Shown: positions 43,700-52,465, numbered from the stretch's first letter. The stretch: 64,000 nucleotides of DNA from Paraburkholderia phenoliruptrix (GCF_019511605.1 NZ_JAEUAV010000030.1:1-64000); one strand, 5' to 3'. Numbers and translations are program-made. Notes: generated by a model from the letters alone, not told the origin.

Positions 43700-43846
43700 G
43701 GTCGAGGCCGTGTGAAAACGCGCGCTGAATGTGGTCTCCTGAAAAATCGACCCGCAGATCGCGCTGTATTGGCTTGGTTGTGGCTTGGGAAGGGTAAAGC
43801 GACACCCGAAAACCGAGTACTTCCGCGTTTTCACACGGCCTCGGCC
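43700..43846. mobile_element. 147-bp MITE-like element
   Basis: Terminal inverted repeats of 23 bp match at 22 positions (GAGGCCGTGTGAAAACGCG at 43704-43722 and its complement at 43824-43842, plus a near-perfect outer GGYC). The interior holds no whole gene, though a short minus-strand frame ends like a transposase tail. It is best seen as the two ends of an insertion sequence brought together by internal deletion. Confidence 0.7.
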
Positions 43847-44163
43847 GATTACGGACGGCCGATCGGGCGCCTGTCGCGAAACTTCTATCGTTCGCGAGAA
43901 TGACGTCTCAGACGGTTTCGTACTCACGGGCGGCAGCGGAGCGTCGACGCACAAGCACGAAAACGGACGCGAGGCTTGTGAAGCTACACGCATATCGACA
44001 GGCGGCAAAGTCAGCCGCGCTCGACCTTATGTGCACGAACCTCACCTGCGCGCTCGGAGGCGGTTATCGAGTTTCTGGCGAATCGTGAATGCAGCGCGTC
44101 GTCTCGCTAACGCCGTTGATACTCCGAGCGCGGGCATCTAATGGACGCTACTGGAATATGCTG
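43847..44163. other. Right-end stretch of element 1
   Basis: These 317 bp lie between the MITE-like element and the second attachment repeat. A 62-codon frame at 43900 lacks a convincing ribosome site, and I do not call it a gene. Nothing else is visible. Confidence 0.45.
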
Positions 44164-44207
44164 GAGTGGGAGTAAATTAGGATCCTCTGCAGTGGTCTGC
44201 AGAGGTC
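44164..44207 (+). repeat. Second attachment-site repeat (junction of elements 1 and 2)
   Basis: These 44 bp match 12495-12538 except for T to A at 44176, and restore a copy of the last guaA codons (GAG TGG GAG TAA) and the CTGCAGAG dyad. The sequence ahead of it is not guaA, so this is an attachment site, not a gene duplication. Confidence 0.85.
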
Positions 44208-44339
44208 TATAAGCTCCTCGATTTCCCCCACGGAATCAAAGGTTTATTGTCTTTTTTGGTCCGCCAGCGTCCGACGACAGCGGCGCGTGATCAACGGTAC
44301 CGGCGACGGTATAGCATCTTTCTCTGCAGACGATCCAAC

Positions 44340-44370
44340 TTGATACCGTCACCGGGCGTGACGGTATCAA
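44340..44370 (+). promoter_or_regulatory. Palindrome ahead of integrase 2
   Basis: Arms of 13 bp (TTGATACCGTCAC and GTGACGGTATCAA, 5-bp loop) correspond to the palindrome ahead of integrase 1. Another GACGGTAT follows at 44373 and one precedes at about 44305. Arm sequence is conserved although the surrounding leader has diverged. Confidence 0.6.
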
Positions 44371-44398
44371 GCGACGGTATCAGTTCACGGAGTATTGC

Positions 44399-45703
44399 AT
44401 GCTTACGGACCTCGAGTTGCGGGCGCTCAAGCCGACCGGCAGTATCTATAAAGTGGCCGACCAACGTGGCCTGTATGTGGCGGTTACGTCGTCTGGCGTA
44501 GTTAGCTTCCGTTTTGACTATCGCCTGAATGGGCGTCGCGAGACGTTGGTCATAGGTCGCTACGATCCGCGGCTGCCTGCCCGCGGAACGCGTGATGCCG
44601 AGGAACTGAACTTCGGTATGTCACTGAGTCTTGCGGAAGCGAGGCTTTTGCTCGAGCGGGCCCGTCGGGAAGTCGAGCAAGGCATTAGTCCTTCGAGGGC
44701 CAAAGTCGACAAACGGCTGGAAGCAGCTGAGGCGCTCACGTTCGGCAAGTGGGCCGAGAAGTATTTCTCGGAAGCCCCGCTGGCAGAGTCGACCCGTGCA
44801 ATGAGGAAGTCCGTCTACGACCGGAATCTCGCGGCGGAATTCGGGCGACTGAAGCTCGAAGAAATCACCCCCTCTCGACTCATAGCGAGATGCGAGAAGA
44901 TCAAGGAAAGAGGCGCGGCCGCTCCCGCCGTCCAGGCGCGCGACATTGTGCTGCAGGTATACCGTTTCGTGCAGGCGAGAGGGCTAAAGGTGGCTAATCC
45001 GGCAGCAGACATCCGGCCATCTGCGATTGCCAAGTTCAAGTCGCGCGACCGCGCACTGACTCCCGCAGAGATTCACGTGTTCTTCAAGGCGCTGGAGCGG
45101 ACGCCCACCCTGCCCACACTGCGTCTGGCGATTAAGTTCATGCTGCTCACAATGGTGCGCAAGTCTGAGTTTATCCACGCTAGATGGGAGGAAGTAGACT
45201 TCAATGCGGCGACGTGGACGATCCCCAAAGACAGAATGAAGGCTGGCCGCCCGCACAACGTCTACCTGAGCCAGCAGGCACTGGATATCCTGGTTGCCTT
45301 CAAGACGTGCTTCGGAGCAAGTTCATATCTTCATCCCGGTCGTTACGAGACGGAGCTGCCTATAAGTGCAGCGACCCTCAATCGCGTGATCGACAGCACG
45401 GTCAAGCTTATTCGCAGCAGCGAAGCAGAAGACTTCGAGTCTTTCACGGTACATGATCTACGGAGAACGGCCAGCACACAGCTGCACGAAGCGGGTTTCA
45501 ATAGCGATTGGATAGAAAAATGTCTGGCGCATGAACAGCGCGGTGTACGGGCCGTGTATAACAAGGCCGAGTATGCGGAGCAGAGGAGGACGATGCTTCA
45601 GGCATGGGCGGACATGCTCGACGGATGGGTAGCGAAGGACCCTGCGGTCAATGGTGCTGTTCACCTGCGTCCTGCTGGACATGACTCGGCGCTGATCGAC
45701 TAG
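44399..45703 (+). CDS. P4-type tyrosine recombinase (integrase of element 2)
   Basis: This 434-residue integrase is the close relative of the one at 12729. Catalytic residues are Arg 254, His 352, Arg 355, His 378 and nucleophile Tyr 387 (AVYNKAEY). The arm-binding domain occupies the first 100 residues. The ATG has a GGAG site in the same place as its partner. Differences are spread through the gene and concentrated at the C-terminal tail (after residue 415). It likely recognises the same guaA sequence. Confidence 0.93.
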   Translation: MLTDLELRALKPTGSIYKVADQRGLYVAVTSSGVVSFRFDYRLNGRRETLVIGRYDPRLPARGTRDAEELNFGMSLSLAEARLLLERARREVEQGISPSRAKVDKRLEAAEALTFGKWAEKYFSEAPLAESTRAMRKSVYDRNLAAEFGRLKLEEITPSRLIARCEKIKERGAAAPAVQARDIVLQVYRFVQARGLKVANPAADIRPSAIAKFKSRDRALTPAEIHVFFKALERTPTLPTLRLAIKFMLLTMVRKSEFIHARWEEVDFNAATWTIPKDRMKAGRPHNVYLSQQALDILVAFKTCFGASSYLHPGRYETELPISAATLNRVIDSTVKLIRSSEAEDFESFTVHDLRRTASTQLHEAGFNSDWIEKCLAHEQRGVRAVYNKAEYAEQRRTMLQAWADMLDGWVAKDPAVNGAVHLRPAGHDSALID

Positions 45704-46247
45704 AAGCCTGCGTGCGTCTCCGGCGGAGCCACGCGTTATTCTGCCCAGCAGGGCACGGACATACCGTCGCAGAGGGGGGCGCAGGAGCATCGCCGGAGCA
45801 GGTTTTTCTACACATTTGATCATTCAGACACGCTAATAAGCATGCCCGCTGGCACGGGGATCGCTTTTTGTTTTAAGTTGAGCGGCAACGACCAAGATCA
45901 CTGCCAGTTCTATTGGCGGGTATTTTAATTAGGATCAGCAAATTTTTATTGAGTAATGGTTCGAAGCCTAGGAGAAGGCTCGAATTTAATGGCTTTATGG
46001 GATTTGCCTTGCGCATTTGTTTCCAATGCACTCACTTATGTGCGCATCTGTGCTTGCCTAGAAAAAAGCCTGTCACCTGTCGTACCCACGCGACACTACT
46101 GCGTGCTAGAACCACGAACCCGTGGCGTGGCAGCAGGAGGACATTTGGGGAGATCGTTAGCGGGGTGTTACGGTTAGGAACTCCAATCTTGCGACGTAGC
46201 TTCCCGGGGGAGTGCGCTGCTAGCGCCGCCGATCACTCTGACCGACA
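45704..46247. other. Gene-free stretch after integrase 2
   Basis: These 544 bp hold no gene I can support. The middle (about 45900-45960) is AT-rich compared with its surroundings. No excisionase-like frame is visible. Confidence 0.5.
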
Positions 46248-46907
46248 CTACTGAGGGGCTTTACTCAACGCTTTCCAGACAGCCTTCGACGCGACCTGAA
46301 ACGAGCGCCAATCGAGTGTGTCGTCTCCACACCGACGTATGAAAACGAGCAGCCCAAACAGGTGCGAAACGATTAAGCCCGCACGCAACACGCATTCGCC
46401 AGAAACAAGCAAGGGGTTCAGCTTCGCGATCAACCCCGCGAATATATCAATGAGTTCGGCCTGGTCGTCAGCCATCACTTTTTGGACGAAAGGCTCGTGC
46501 TCGGCGAGACTCCAGCAGTGAAGGATGAACGCGCCCGCATATCGCTCGGGGCCTGTTAGCAAGTCGAATATGTGATCGATGATCCGCTCGAATCGCTCGT
46601 CAGGTGATCGGGTGTTGTCTTTCGCCATTTCCCGGTATGAGCCGATATGGCGTCGAGCCATTTCCGCGATGGCGGATTTGAGCAACTCCTCGCGCGTGCC
46701 GAAGTAGTGCTGGAGCGTGCTTAGCCGAATGCCTGCGTCGCTTGCGATGCGGCGCTGCGTGAATCCTACGTAGCCTTCGTCGGCAAACACGCGAATCGCG
46801 GCCTCCAGGATTTCGGGAATGCGTGTCCTGCGATTTCCTCGACGTTTGGGCTCGTGTGACGGACTAACCCCGCGAATCTCTTCCGATGTGATTTTTAGAT
46901 CTTTCAT
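46248..46907 (-). CDS. TetR family regulator of the P450 operon
   Basis: This 219-residue regulator has a basic N-terminus (PKRRGNRRTR), a helix-turn-helix (IPEILEAAIRVFADEGYVGFTQRRIASDAGIRLSTLQHYFGTREELL) and a TetR_C ligand domain. The ATG at 46907 is preferred over a TTG 14 codons upstream. It is divergent from the small-gene/P450 operon. The gap carries repeated TAGGT and TTGGTC dyads that could be its binding sites, so it is the likely local repressor. Confidence 0.9.
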   Translation of the reverse strand: MKDLKITSEEIRGVSPSHEPKRRGNRRTRIPEILEAAIRVFADEGYVGFTQRRIASDAGIRLSTLQHYFGTREELLKSAIAEMARRHIGSYREMAKDNTRSPDERFERIIDHIFDLLTGPERYAGAFILHCWSLAEHEPFVQKVMADDQAELIDIFAGLIAKLNPLLVSGECVLRAGLIVSHLFGLLVFIRRCGDDTLDWRSFQVASKAVWKALSKAPQ

Positions 46908-46952
46908 TGCATGCGTTCCACCTTGGGGCGACGACCGTCGGTGGATCAATTA

Positions 46953-46994
46953 TAGGTCAGTTGAACCCAATGGTGGGTAGGTATGTTGACCTAC
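46953..46994. promoter_or_regulatory. TetR operator candidates, set 1
   Basis: Two copies of TAGGT-NN-GTTGA-N-C start at 46953 and 46978. The second lies in an 18-bp palindrome with perfect 6-bp arms (GTAGGT ATGTTG ACCTAC, 46977-46994). They sit 46 to 87 bp ahead of the TetR gene. Confidence 0.5.
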
Positions 46995-47108
46995 TGCGGT
47001 TCGCTGGGGTCACCCCTGTGTCGTCGCCACTGCAGATGAAAACGGCCAGTTTCGTGTTCATTTCCCGTCCATAATCAGTGTTTACACCTACTTAGGCGAG
47101 TTTGCATG

Positions 47109-47146
47109 TTGGTCATGAGACTACTAATATTTGGTCATAGGACCAA
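47109..47146. promoter_or_regulatory. TTGGTCAT repeats and palindrome before the P450 operon
   Basis: TTGGTCAT occurs at 47109 and 47131, 22 bp apart, about two helical turns. The second copy forms TTGGTC ATAG GACCAA. Position between TetR and the operon suggests a regulator or activator site. Confidence 0.5.
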
Positions 47147-47240
47147 TAAATGTGTCAGTGTGAGTGACGCTTGGTGTGGAGGCGCGGAACCTCCGGGTCC
47201 AGTGGGGGATATCCCAAGCGGGCCGCGGCAGGAGGCTGAA

Positions 47241-47480
47241 ATGAGTGCGAATCGACATTCGTTACGTTGGCTCGTCGATAAATGGTTTGCCGATGCGTGC
47301 CGAGATGACCTACGGCTGGTGCGATCGCGGCGGGAACAGGCAACTCCCGGCCGATGTGTTTGCGTCGAGGCCATGCGCGCCAGCGGTGTGTTGAAGATCT
47401 TCTTCTTCCGCTATGAGGACGGCACGTGGAGTGTCGTTCCACCCCCCGCGATAAAGCGGCTGACCTTCGCACTGCACTGA
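47241..47480 (+). CDS. Small hypothetical protein ahead of the P450 operon
   Basis: This 79-residue product starts at an ATG with AGGAGG upstream (MSANRHSLRWLVDKWF) and has a basic middle and RCVCVEAMRASGVLKIFFFRYEDGTWSVVPP. The tail resembles hypothetical proteins that recur in Burkholderia genomes, as far as I recall. It has no membrane segment and no assigned function. It is probably transcribed from the P450 promoter region. Confidence 0.6.
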   Translation: MSANRHSLRWLVDKWFADACRDDLRLVRSRREQATPGRCVCVEAMRASGVLKIFFFRYEDGTWSVVPPPAIKRLTFALH

Positions 47481-47519
47481 GGGGGATGCTATGAACGAGC
47501 TTGCGTAAGGGAGGCGCAC

Positions 47520-47684
47520 GTGCCGCAACAAGTGACTCTGCGATGTCCGCAATGCGGACATCGCATCCGACGGAGGGCGGCCGCTACGGCCGCTGCCTAT
47601 CATAGAAGAAGACCCGCCGTATTCTCGCCGTCTTGTGCGGAGGCCGGCTTTCCTTTGCAACGCAGCCGAGCAGAGCAATCATGA
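47520..47684 (+). CDS. Possible 54-residue zinc-ribbon-like leader protein
   Basis: A GTG at 47520 lies 5 bp after GGGAGG and opens a 54-residue frame whose TGA overlaps the P450 ATG (ATGA), a layout for translational coupling. The product begins MPQQVTLRCPQCGHRIRRR, with a CXXC and His like half a zinc ribbon, and has one more Cys near residue 39. The CXXC codons overlap an 11-bp-arm palindrome (47541-47563), so the region may act as RNA structure instead. No homologue is recalled. Confidence 0.4.
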   Translation: MPQQVTLRCPQCGHRIRRRAAATAAAYHRRRPAVFSPSCAEAGFPLQRSRAEQS

Positions 47685-48949
47685 AAATATCGAACGACTC
47701 CCGAGGCGAGATCATCGATCTCCCTCCGCTTCCCACGATGCTTGATCCGTTTCCCGAGTACGCCAAGCTGGCGCAGCGGGGCGCTGTGGTCCGAGTCAGA
47801 AATCCCGTCGGAACGGAGATCTACCTGATCACGCGTTGGGCAGAGGCGATCGAGGCCCTTAACAATCCTCTAGTCGCGAAAGGTTCTGAGCACCTTCAGA
47901 AAGCACTCGCTGCCCAACGACTCAGCGGGCCGAGCGCAGGCACGCCGATCGCGGGCTCTCTGGCCGGGAACCTGCTCAATACCGATCCACCTGATCACAC
48001 GCGCCTGCGTTCGCTGGTCATGCTCGCGTTCACGCCCCGGCGCCTGGAGCAGCTTCGGGCTACGGTGGAACTGTTGGTCGATCGTCTGATCGACCAGATG
48101 CGCGGCGGCTCCGAGGCGGATCTGATCGCTGACTTTGCCTACCCGATTGGTATCACGACCATCTGCGCGATGCTCGGTGTACCCGAGGGCGACAGGTCGG
48201 ACTTTCGCCAGTGGGCCGAGTGGGCTATGACCCCCGGCCATAAGGAGCAGGAGCGCTGCATGGAGCTACTGCGGAATTACCTTGCCACTCTGATCGAATC
48301 CAAGCGCAGTGCGTTGGAGGAAGGCGCAAATCCAGATGCGCAGCCCGATCTGCTGAGTGCCATGATCGCGGCGCGCAACGCATCAAACGCACTGACGATG
48401 GAGGAGTTGCAAAGCATGTCGTATCTGCTGCTCATCGCCGGCCACGAAACTACGGTGGGATTGATCGGAAATGCGCTCTTGCACCTCATGCTGAATCCGG
48501 GACAACAGGAGCTTCTTGCGCAGGATCCGACGTTGATCAAGAACGCAATCGAGGAGACGCTGCGCTACGACGGCTCGGTGCCGTACACAACATTCCGAGC
48601 AACGACAGCGGACGTGAAGATCGGTGACACCATCATTCCCGATGGGAGTTTTGTGCAGGTCGTACTGCCCGCGTTGAACCGCGATCCGGCGAAATTCGAA
48701 GATCCGAATGTTTTCGACATCCGCCGCAAGATCAAGCAGCACATGGCCTTTGGGCATGGGACGCACTTTTGTCTTGGGTCCCACCTCGCCCGTCTGGAGG
48801 CGCAGACCGCGGTGGGACGGTTCATGCAGGTCTTTCCCAATGTCGAACTCAACTGCAACCCCGAGGACATTCCCTGGCTCGGCACGGTAATTCGCGGCGC
48901 ACGGTCCCTTCCGGTGCGGCTCAACGGCAAGGCATCCAAGGAAAGTTGA
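47681..48949 (+). CDS. Cytochrome P450
   Basis: This 422-residue soluble bacterial P450 has the I-helix AGHETT (253-258), the ExxR pair in EETLR (292-295) and the heme loop FGHGTHFCLGSHLAR with Cys 364 as ligand. It uses electrons from a reductase to hydroxylate a substrate in the cytosol. The ATG at 47681 is chosen; upstream coding is poor. It heads an operon with aldehyde and alcohol dehydrogenases and a one-protein reductase, which fits conversion of a methyl or methylene group to a carboxylate. Substrate unknown. Confidence 0.93.
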   Translation: MKISNDSRGEIIDLPPLPTMLDPFPEYAKLAQRGAVVRVRNPVGTEIYLITRWAEAIEALNNPLVAKGSEHLQKALAAQRLSGPSAGTPIAGSLAGNLLNTDPPDHTRLRSLVMLAFTPRRLEQLRATVELLVDRLIDQMRGGSEADLIADFAYPIGITTICAMLGVPEGDRSDFRQWAEWAMTPGHKEQERCMELLRNYLATLIESKRSALEEGANPDAQPDLLSAMIAARNASNALTMEELQSMSYLLLIAGHETTVGLIGNALLHLMLNPGQQELLAQDPTLIKNAIEETLRYDGSVPYTTFRATTADVKIGDTIIPDGSFVQVVLPALNRDPAKFEDPNVFDIRRKIKQHMAFGHGTHFCLGSHLARLEAQTAVGRFMQVFPNVELNCNPEDIPWLGTVIRGARSLPVRLNGKASKES

Positions 48950-48951
48950 GT

Positions 48952-50373
48952 ATGGATCGTCAATTCAATATCAGCGGGGGACACCGCGCTGCCGGTGGAG
49001 ACTGGTACGCGGTCGAGAATCCTGCATTTCTCACGCCCATCGCTGAAGCGCCGCTCACCGCGCCTCAAGCGCTCGATGATGCCGTCGCCTCAGCGTCAGC
49101 CGCTCTTGGTTCTTGGGCTAAGGATCCCATGGGGCGTCGCAATGCCCTGAAAGGATGTGCCGCGCTTCTGGCCTCCAATTTGGAGGACCTTGCCGTCTTG
49201 CTCAGTCGGGAGCAGGGAAAGCCGCTGCCGGCGGCCAAGCGCGAGATTCTTTCAGCCAAGAGCTATCTGGAGTACTTCGCTGATAAGACCGTACACCAAG
49301 AGGTCATTCTGCGCGATACGAACCGGACGGTGGTTGCGCTGAGTTCGCCGGTCGGCGTCGTTGGGCTCATTGTGCCTTGGAATTTCCCTTTGGTGCTCCT
49401 GATGATGAAGCTCGCGCCGGCGCTGTGGGCGGGGAACACAGTGGTGGTCAAGCCTGCGCCGACGACGCCGCTGACAACGTTGGCCGTCGCGAGTCTGTTC
49501 GCCGCGTGCTTGCCACCGGGTGTACTGAACACCGTGACCGGTGGTGCCGATGTAGGAGCATCGCTAGTGAGCCACGAAGGTGTGGCGAAGATCTCGTTCA
49601 CCGGCTCGACGCCGACCGGAAAGAAGATCATGGAGAGCGCGGCGCAAACGCTAAAGCGGTTGACGCTTGAACTGGGGGGGAATGATGCGGCAGTCGTCCT
49701 TCAGGATGCGGATCTCGAAACATCCGCGCCGTTGCTGTTTGAACGCGCGTTTATGAACGCCGGCCAAGTGTGCTGCGCAGTCAAGCGCCTGTTCGTACAC
49801 CGCTCGCTTTATGAGCCTCTCGTGGAAAAGATGGTCGCGATCGCGAAGCACTGGCGCGTCGGTCCAGGTCTGAACGAGGGTGTTCAGATGGGGCCACTAA
49901 ACAACCGTCAGCAGTTTGAGCACGTCAAGGGGCTGCTAGACGACGCAGTGGCAGGAGGGGGGCGAATCGTCGCGGGAGGGGATACCCCACCGGATTGGCC
50001 AGGACACTTTATTAGACCGGCCATCGTTGTAGATATCACGGACAGCAGGCGGCTTGTGAGGGAAGAACAGTTCGGGCCGGCGTTGCCGATCCTGCCCTTC
50101 GACGATGAAGACGAGGCGATCGCCCGGGCGAATGCGTCGGAGTTTGGTCTTGGTGGATCCGTATGGTCCCGCGACATCGAGCGCGCTACGGCACTGGTCA
50201 GCCGCCTCGAAGCTGTCAATCTTTTTGTGAACCAGCATGCGACGCCGCCAGAGCCCGCAATCCCTTTTGGGGGCATGAAGTCGAGCGGATTCGGGTATGA
50301 GTTTGGCGATTGGGGGCTCGACGAGTTCGTGGTGCGCAAAGTGTTGCATAGCCCCGTGGGAGGGATGGCATGA
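48952..50373 (+). CDS. Aldehyde dehydrogenase family protein
   Basis: This 473-residue NAD(P)-dependent enzyme has PWNFPLVLLMMKLAPAL, FTGSTPTGKKI, the general base in LELGGN and the catalytic Cys 274 in NAGQVCCAVKR. It resembles the succinate-semialdehyde/benzaldehyde dehydrogenase group. It starts 2 bp after the P450 stop and overlaps the next gene by 4 bp (ATGA). It probably oxidises the aldehyde made by the alcohol dehydrogenase. Confidence 0.93.
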   Translation: MDRQFNISGGHRAAGGDWYAVENPAFLTPIAEAPLTAPQALDDAVASASAALGSWAKDPMGRRNALKGCAALLASNLEDLAVLLSREQGKPLPAAKREILSAKSYLEYFADKTVHQEVILRDTNRTVVALSSPVGVVGLIVPWNFPLVLLMMKLAPALWAGNTVVVKPAPTTPLTTLAVASLFAACLPPGVLNTVTGGADVGASLVSHEGVAKISFTGSTPTGKKIMESAAQTLKRLTLELGGNDAAVVLQDADLETSAPLLFERAFMNAGQVCCAVKRLFVHRSLYEPLVEKMVAIAKHWRVGPGLNEGVQMGPLNNRQQFEHVKGLLDDAVAGGGRIVAGGDTPPDWPGHFIRPAIVVDITDSRRLVREEQFGPALPILPFDDEDEAIARANASEFGLGGSVWSRDIERATALVSRLEAVNLFVNQHATPPEPAIPFGGMKSSGFGYEFGDWGLDEFVVRKVLHSPVGGMA

Positions 50374-51482
50374 GCAGAGTGATGAGGGCGGCCATTCTCG
50401 AAGGCGCAGGTCAGCCTCTGCGCATTGTTCATGACGCAGAAATCGACGACCCGCGTGCTGGAGAAGTGTTGGTAAGAATCACCCACTGCGGTGTTTGTAA
50501 TACAGATCTCGCCCTCGCAGACGGGAAGGTTGGATACCCAGTGCCGGCGGTGCTGGGTCACGAGGCAGCCGGCACGGTCGCGGCCCTTGGCGCGGGCGTG
50601 ACTGATCTGGTCGAGGGTCAGCGGGTCGTGGTTTCGATGCGGCCGGCATGTGGAACCTGCTACTTCTGCGTGCGCAACCAGCCTGTTCTGTGCATAGCAG
50701 CTGAGAGTCCTTCGCGCACCGCGGGACCTACTGGCGACGATGTTCGCGTCCGCTATCGCGGAGTCCCTGTGGCCCGGGGGCTTCGTTTGGGCGCGTTCGC
50801 CGAATACGTATTGGTGGAACGCAGCGGCGTCGTTCTGATTCCTGACTCGATTTCGTCAGCCCATGCCGCGACGATGGGCTGCGCAGTGCAGACAGGCATG
50901 GGTTCCGTCGCGAACGTAGCCGCGGTGCCGGAGGGTGCCACTGCCGCCGTCGTCGGGCTCGGTGCAGTGGGATTGTCGACGATTCAGGCACTGCGGATTG
51001 CAAAGGCAGCACTCGTGGTGGGCCTGGACTTCAATGCCGACCGGCGCGGTCATGCTCAAAAGCTGGGGGCGCACGCGACGTTTGACAGTTCAGCGGAGGG
51101 GTTTCAAGAGCCATGTCGGGCGTTGACTGGCGGCATGGGCTTTGATTTCGTGTTTGACGGCGTCTGCAGCCCAGATACTTTGAAGCTGAGCGCTGCTCTT
51201 GTACGCAAGGGCGGGGCGATCGTCATGATCGGTGTTGCCAAACCAACGGAGCCAGTGGCGATCGGTGCGCTGGATGTAGTGTTGCGGCAACTGCAGATCA
51301 AGGGATCCTACCTCGGCAATTGCCACGCGCAGCGAGACCTTCCGCGCTACTTTGATCTTTGCTGCCAGCAGGCGCTGAATCTGAGCAGCCTGGTCACAAA
51401 AATAAGGCCGTTGGAAGAAGTCAACGAAGCGCTTCAGGACCTGCGCGACGGCGTTGGCATTCGGACGGTGCTGACCATCTGA
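50370..51482 (+). CDS. Zinc-dependent alcohol dehydrogenase (MDR family)
   Basis: This 370-residue medium-chain dehydrogenase has catalytic-zinc ligands in CGVCNTDLALADG and GHEAAG, the structural-zinc loop CGTCYFC..Q.VLC, and the Rossmann motif VVGLGAVGLSTIQ. It resembles benzyl-alcohol- or glutathione-dependent-type class III enzymes in layout. Position after the P450 and aldehyde dehydrogenase suggests that it oxidises the hydroxylated product to the aldehyde. Confidence 0.92.
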   Translation: MSRVMRAAILEGAGQPLRIVHDAEIDDPRAGEVLVRITHCGVCNTDLALADGKVGYPVPAVLGHEAAGTVAALGAGVTDLVEGQRVVVSMRPACGTCYFCVRNQPVLCIAAESPSRTAGPTGDDVRVRYRGVPVARGLRLGAFAEYVLVERSGVVLIPDSISSAHAATMGCAVQTGMGSVANVAAVPEGATAAVVGLGAVGLSTIQALRIAKAALVVGLDFNADRRGHAQKLGAHATFDSSAEGFQEPCRALTGGMGFDFVFDGVCSPDTLKLSAALVRKGGAIVMIGVAKPTEPVAIGALDVVLRQLQIKGSYLGNCHAQRDLPRYFDLCCQQALNLSSLVTKIRPLEEVNEALQDLRDGVGIRTVLTI

Positions 51483-51502
51483 TGCGGAAGGGGAGAAAAC
51501 TG

Positions 51503-52465
51503 ATGACTCAACTGAAAGTGCGGGTGACTAGCAAGGCGCGAGAAGCAGAGGGGATCTGCAGCCTTGAACTCGAGGCGAGTGACGGCGAGGCATTGCCACC
51601 CTTTCGCGCTGGAGCTCATGTCGATCTCTACTTGCCGGGCGGCCTGATCCGTCAGTACTCGCTATTCGGATCCCCATCCGACCAGCGGCGCTACCGGGTC
51701 GCGGTGTTGCTCGAAGCCAATTCGCGTGGGGGATCTCGAACGGTTCACGAAAACGTCAACGAGGGCGATGTCCTGACCATTTCGCAGCCCCGCAACCTCT
51801 TTCCGCTTGTTCCTTCGGAGAGGACCATCCTAATTGCAGGTGGCATTGGCATTACCCCCTTGATGTGTATGGCCGAGGAATTGACTCTCGAGGGTCGAGC
51901 ATACGAACTGCATTACTGCGTTCGTACCGCCGATCGGGCAGCTTTTCTCGATCGCCTCGGCTCGCCCCCGTTTGCTGGGAATGTTCACGTTCATTTTGAC
52001 GACGTATCCGGATCTCAAGGTCCTCTCGATCTGGATACGCTCCTCGCGCGCCCCAGCGGCGATGTTCACCTCTATGTGTGCGGGCCCAGCGGCTTTATTG
52101 ACGCAGTAGTCGAGACCGCGAAGTGCCAGGGATGGTCCAGCGACAACGTTCACCTTGAGCATTTTGCTGCACCGGCGACGACGCAGAAGGAAGGGGATCA
52201 TGCCTTCGAGGTGCGCATTGCAAGCACAGGGCAGGTCTTAGTCGTTCCAAGAGAAGAGTCTGTGGCACAGGTTCTGGCAAAGAATGGGATCGATGTGCCG
52301 GTCTCCTGCGAGCAAGGTGTATGCGGCACCTGCGTTACAGGAATACTTGAAGGTGAACCCGACCATCGGGACCTTTGCCTTACGGAGGCTGAGCAAGCAG
52401 CCAATGATCGGTTCACGGCATGTTGCTCCCGCGCGCGTGGATCCCTCCTTGTCTTGGACCTCTAG
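51503..52465 (+). CDS. Phthalate-dioxygenase-reductase-type flavin/2Fe-2S reductase
   Basis: This 320-residue reductase has an N-terminal flavin-binding barrel (RQYSLFGSP), an NAD domain (ILIAGGIGITPLMCMAEEL, YVCGPSGFID) and a C-terminal plant-type 2Fe-2S domain with CEQGVCGTC and a fourth Cys (RDLCL). Such one-chain reductases pass electrons from NADH to oxygenases and to P450s. No separate ferredoxin or Rieske oxygenase is encoded here, so the P450 is the likely partner. It ends the operon. Confidence 0.92.
   Translation: MTQLKVRVTSKAREAEGICSLELEASDGEALPPFRAGAHVDLYLPGGLIRQYSLFGSPSDQRRYRVAVLLEANSRGGSRTVHENVNEGDVLTISQPRNLFPLVPSERTILIAGGIGITPLMCMAEELTLEGRAYELHYCVRTADRAAFLDRLGSPPFAGNVHVHFDDVSGSQGPLDLDTLLARPSGDVHLYVCGPSGFIDAVVETAKCQGWSSDNVHLEHFAAPATTQKEGDHAFEVRIASTGQVLVVPREESVAQVLAKNGIDVPVSCEQGVCGTCVTGILEGEPDHRDLCLTEAEQAANDRFTACCSRARGSLLVLDL

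Larger units (their letters stand above)
12507..44163 (+). mobile_element. Integrative element 1 in guaA (about 31.7 kb)
   Basis: The interval is bounded by two 44-bp direct repeats (12495 and 44164) and starts with an integrase gene close to the left repeat. It carries catabolic and regulatory modules, interspersed repeats, a pseudogene and IS-type debris. I found no conjugation, replication or phage structural genes, so it is an island mobilised at most by its integrase or by a helper. Boundaries are inferred from the repeats. Confidence 0.75.

Noticed and set aside
43900..44088. 62-codon basic frame near the element 1 right end
   Set aside because: No ribosome site, no homology recalled, composition like non-coding GC-rich DNA.
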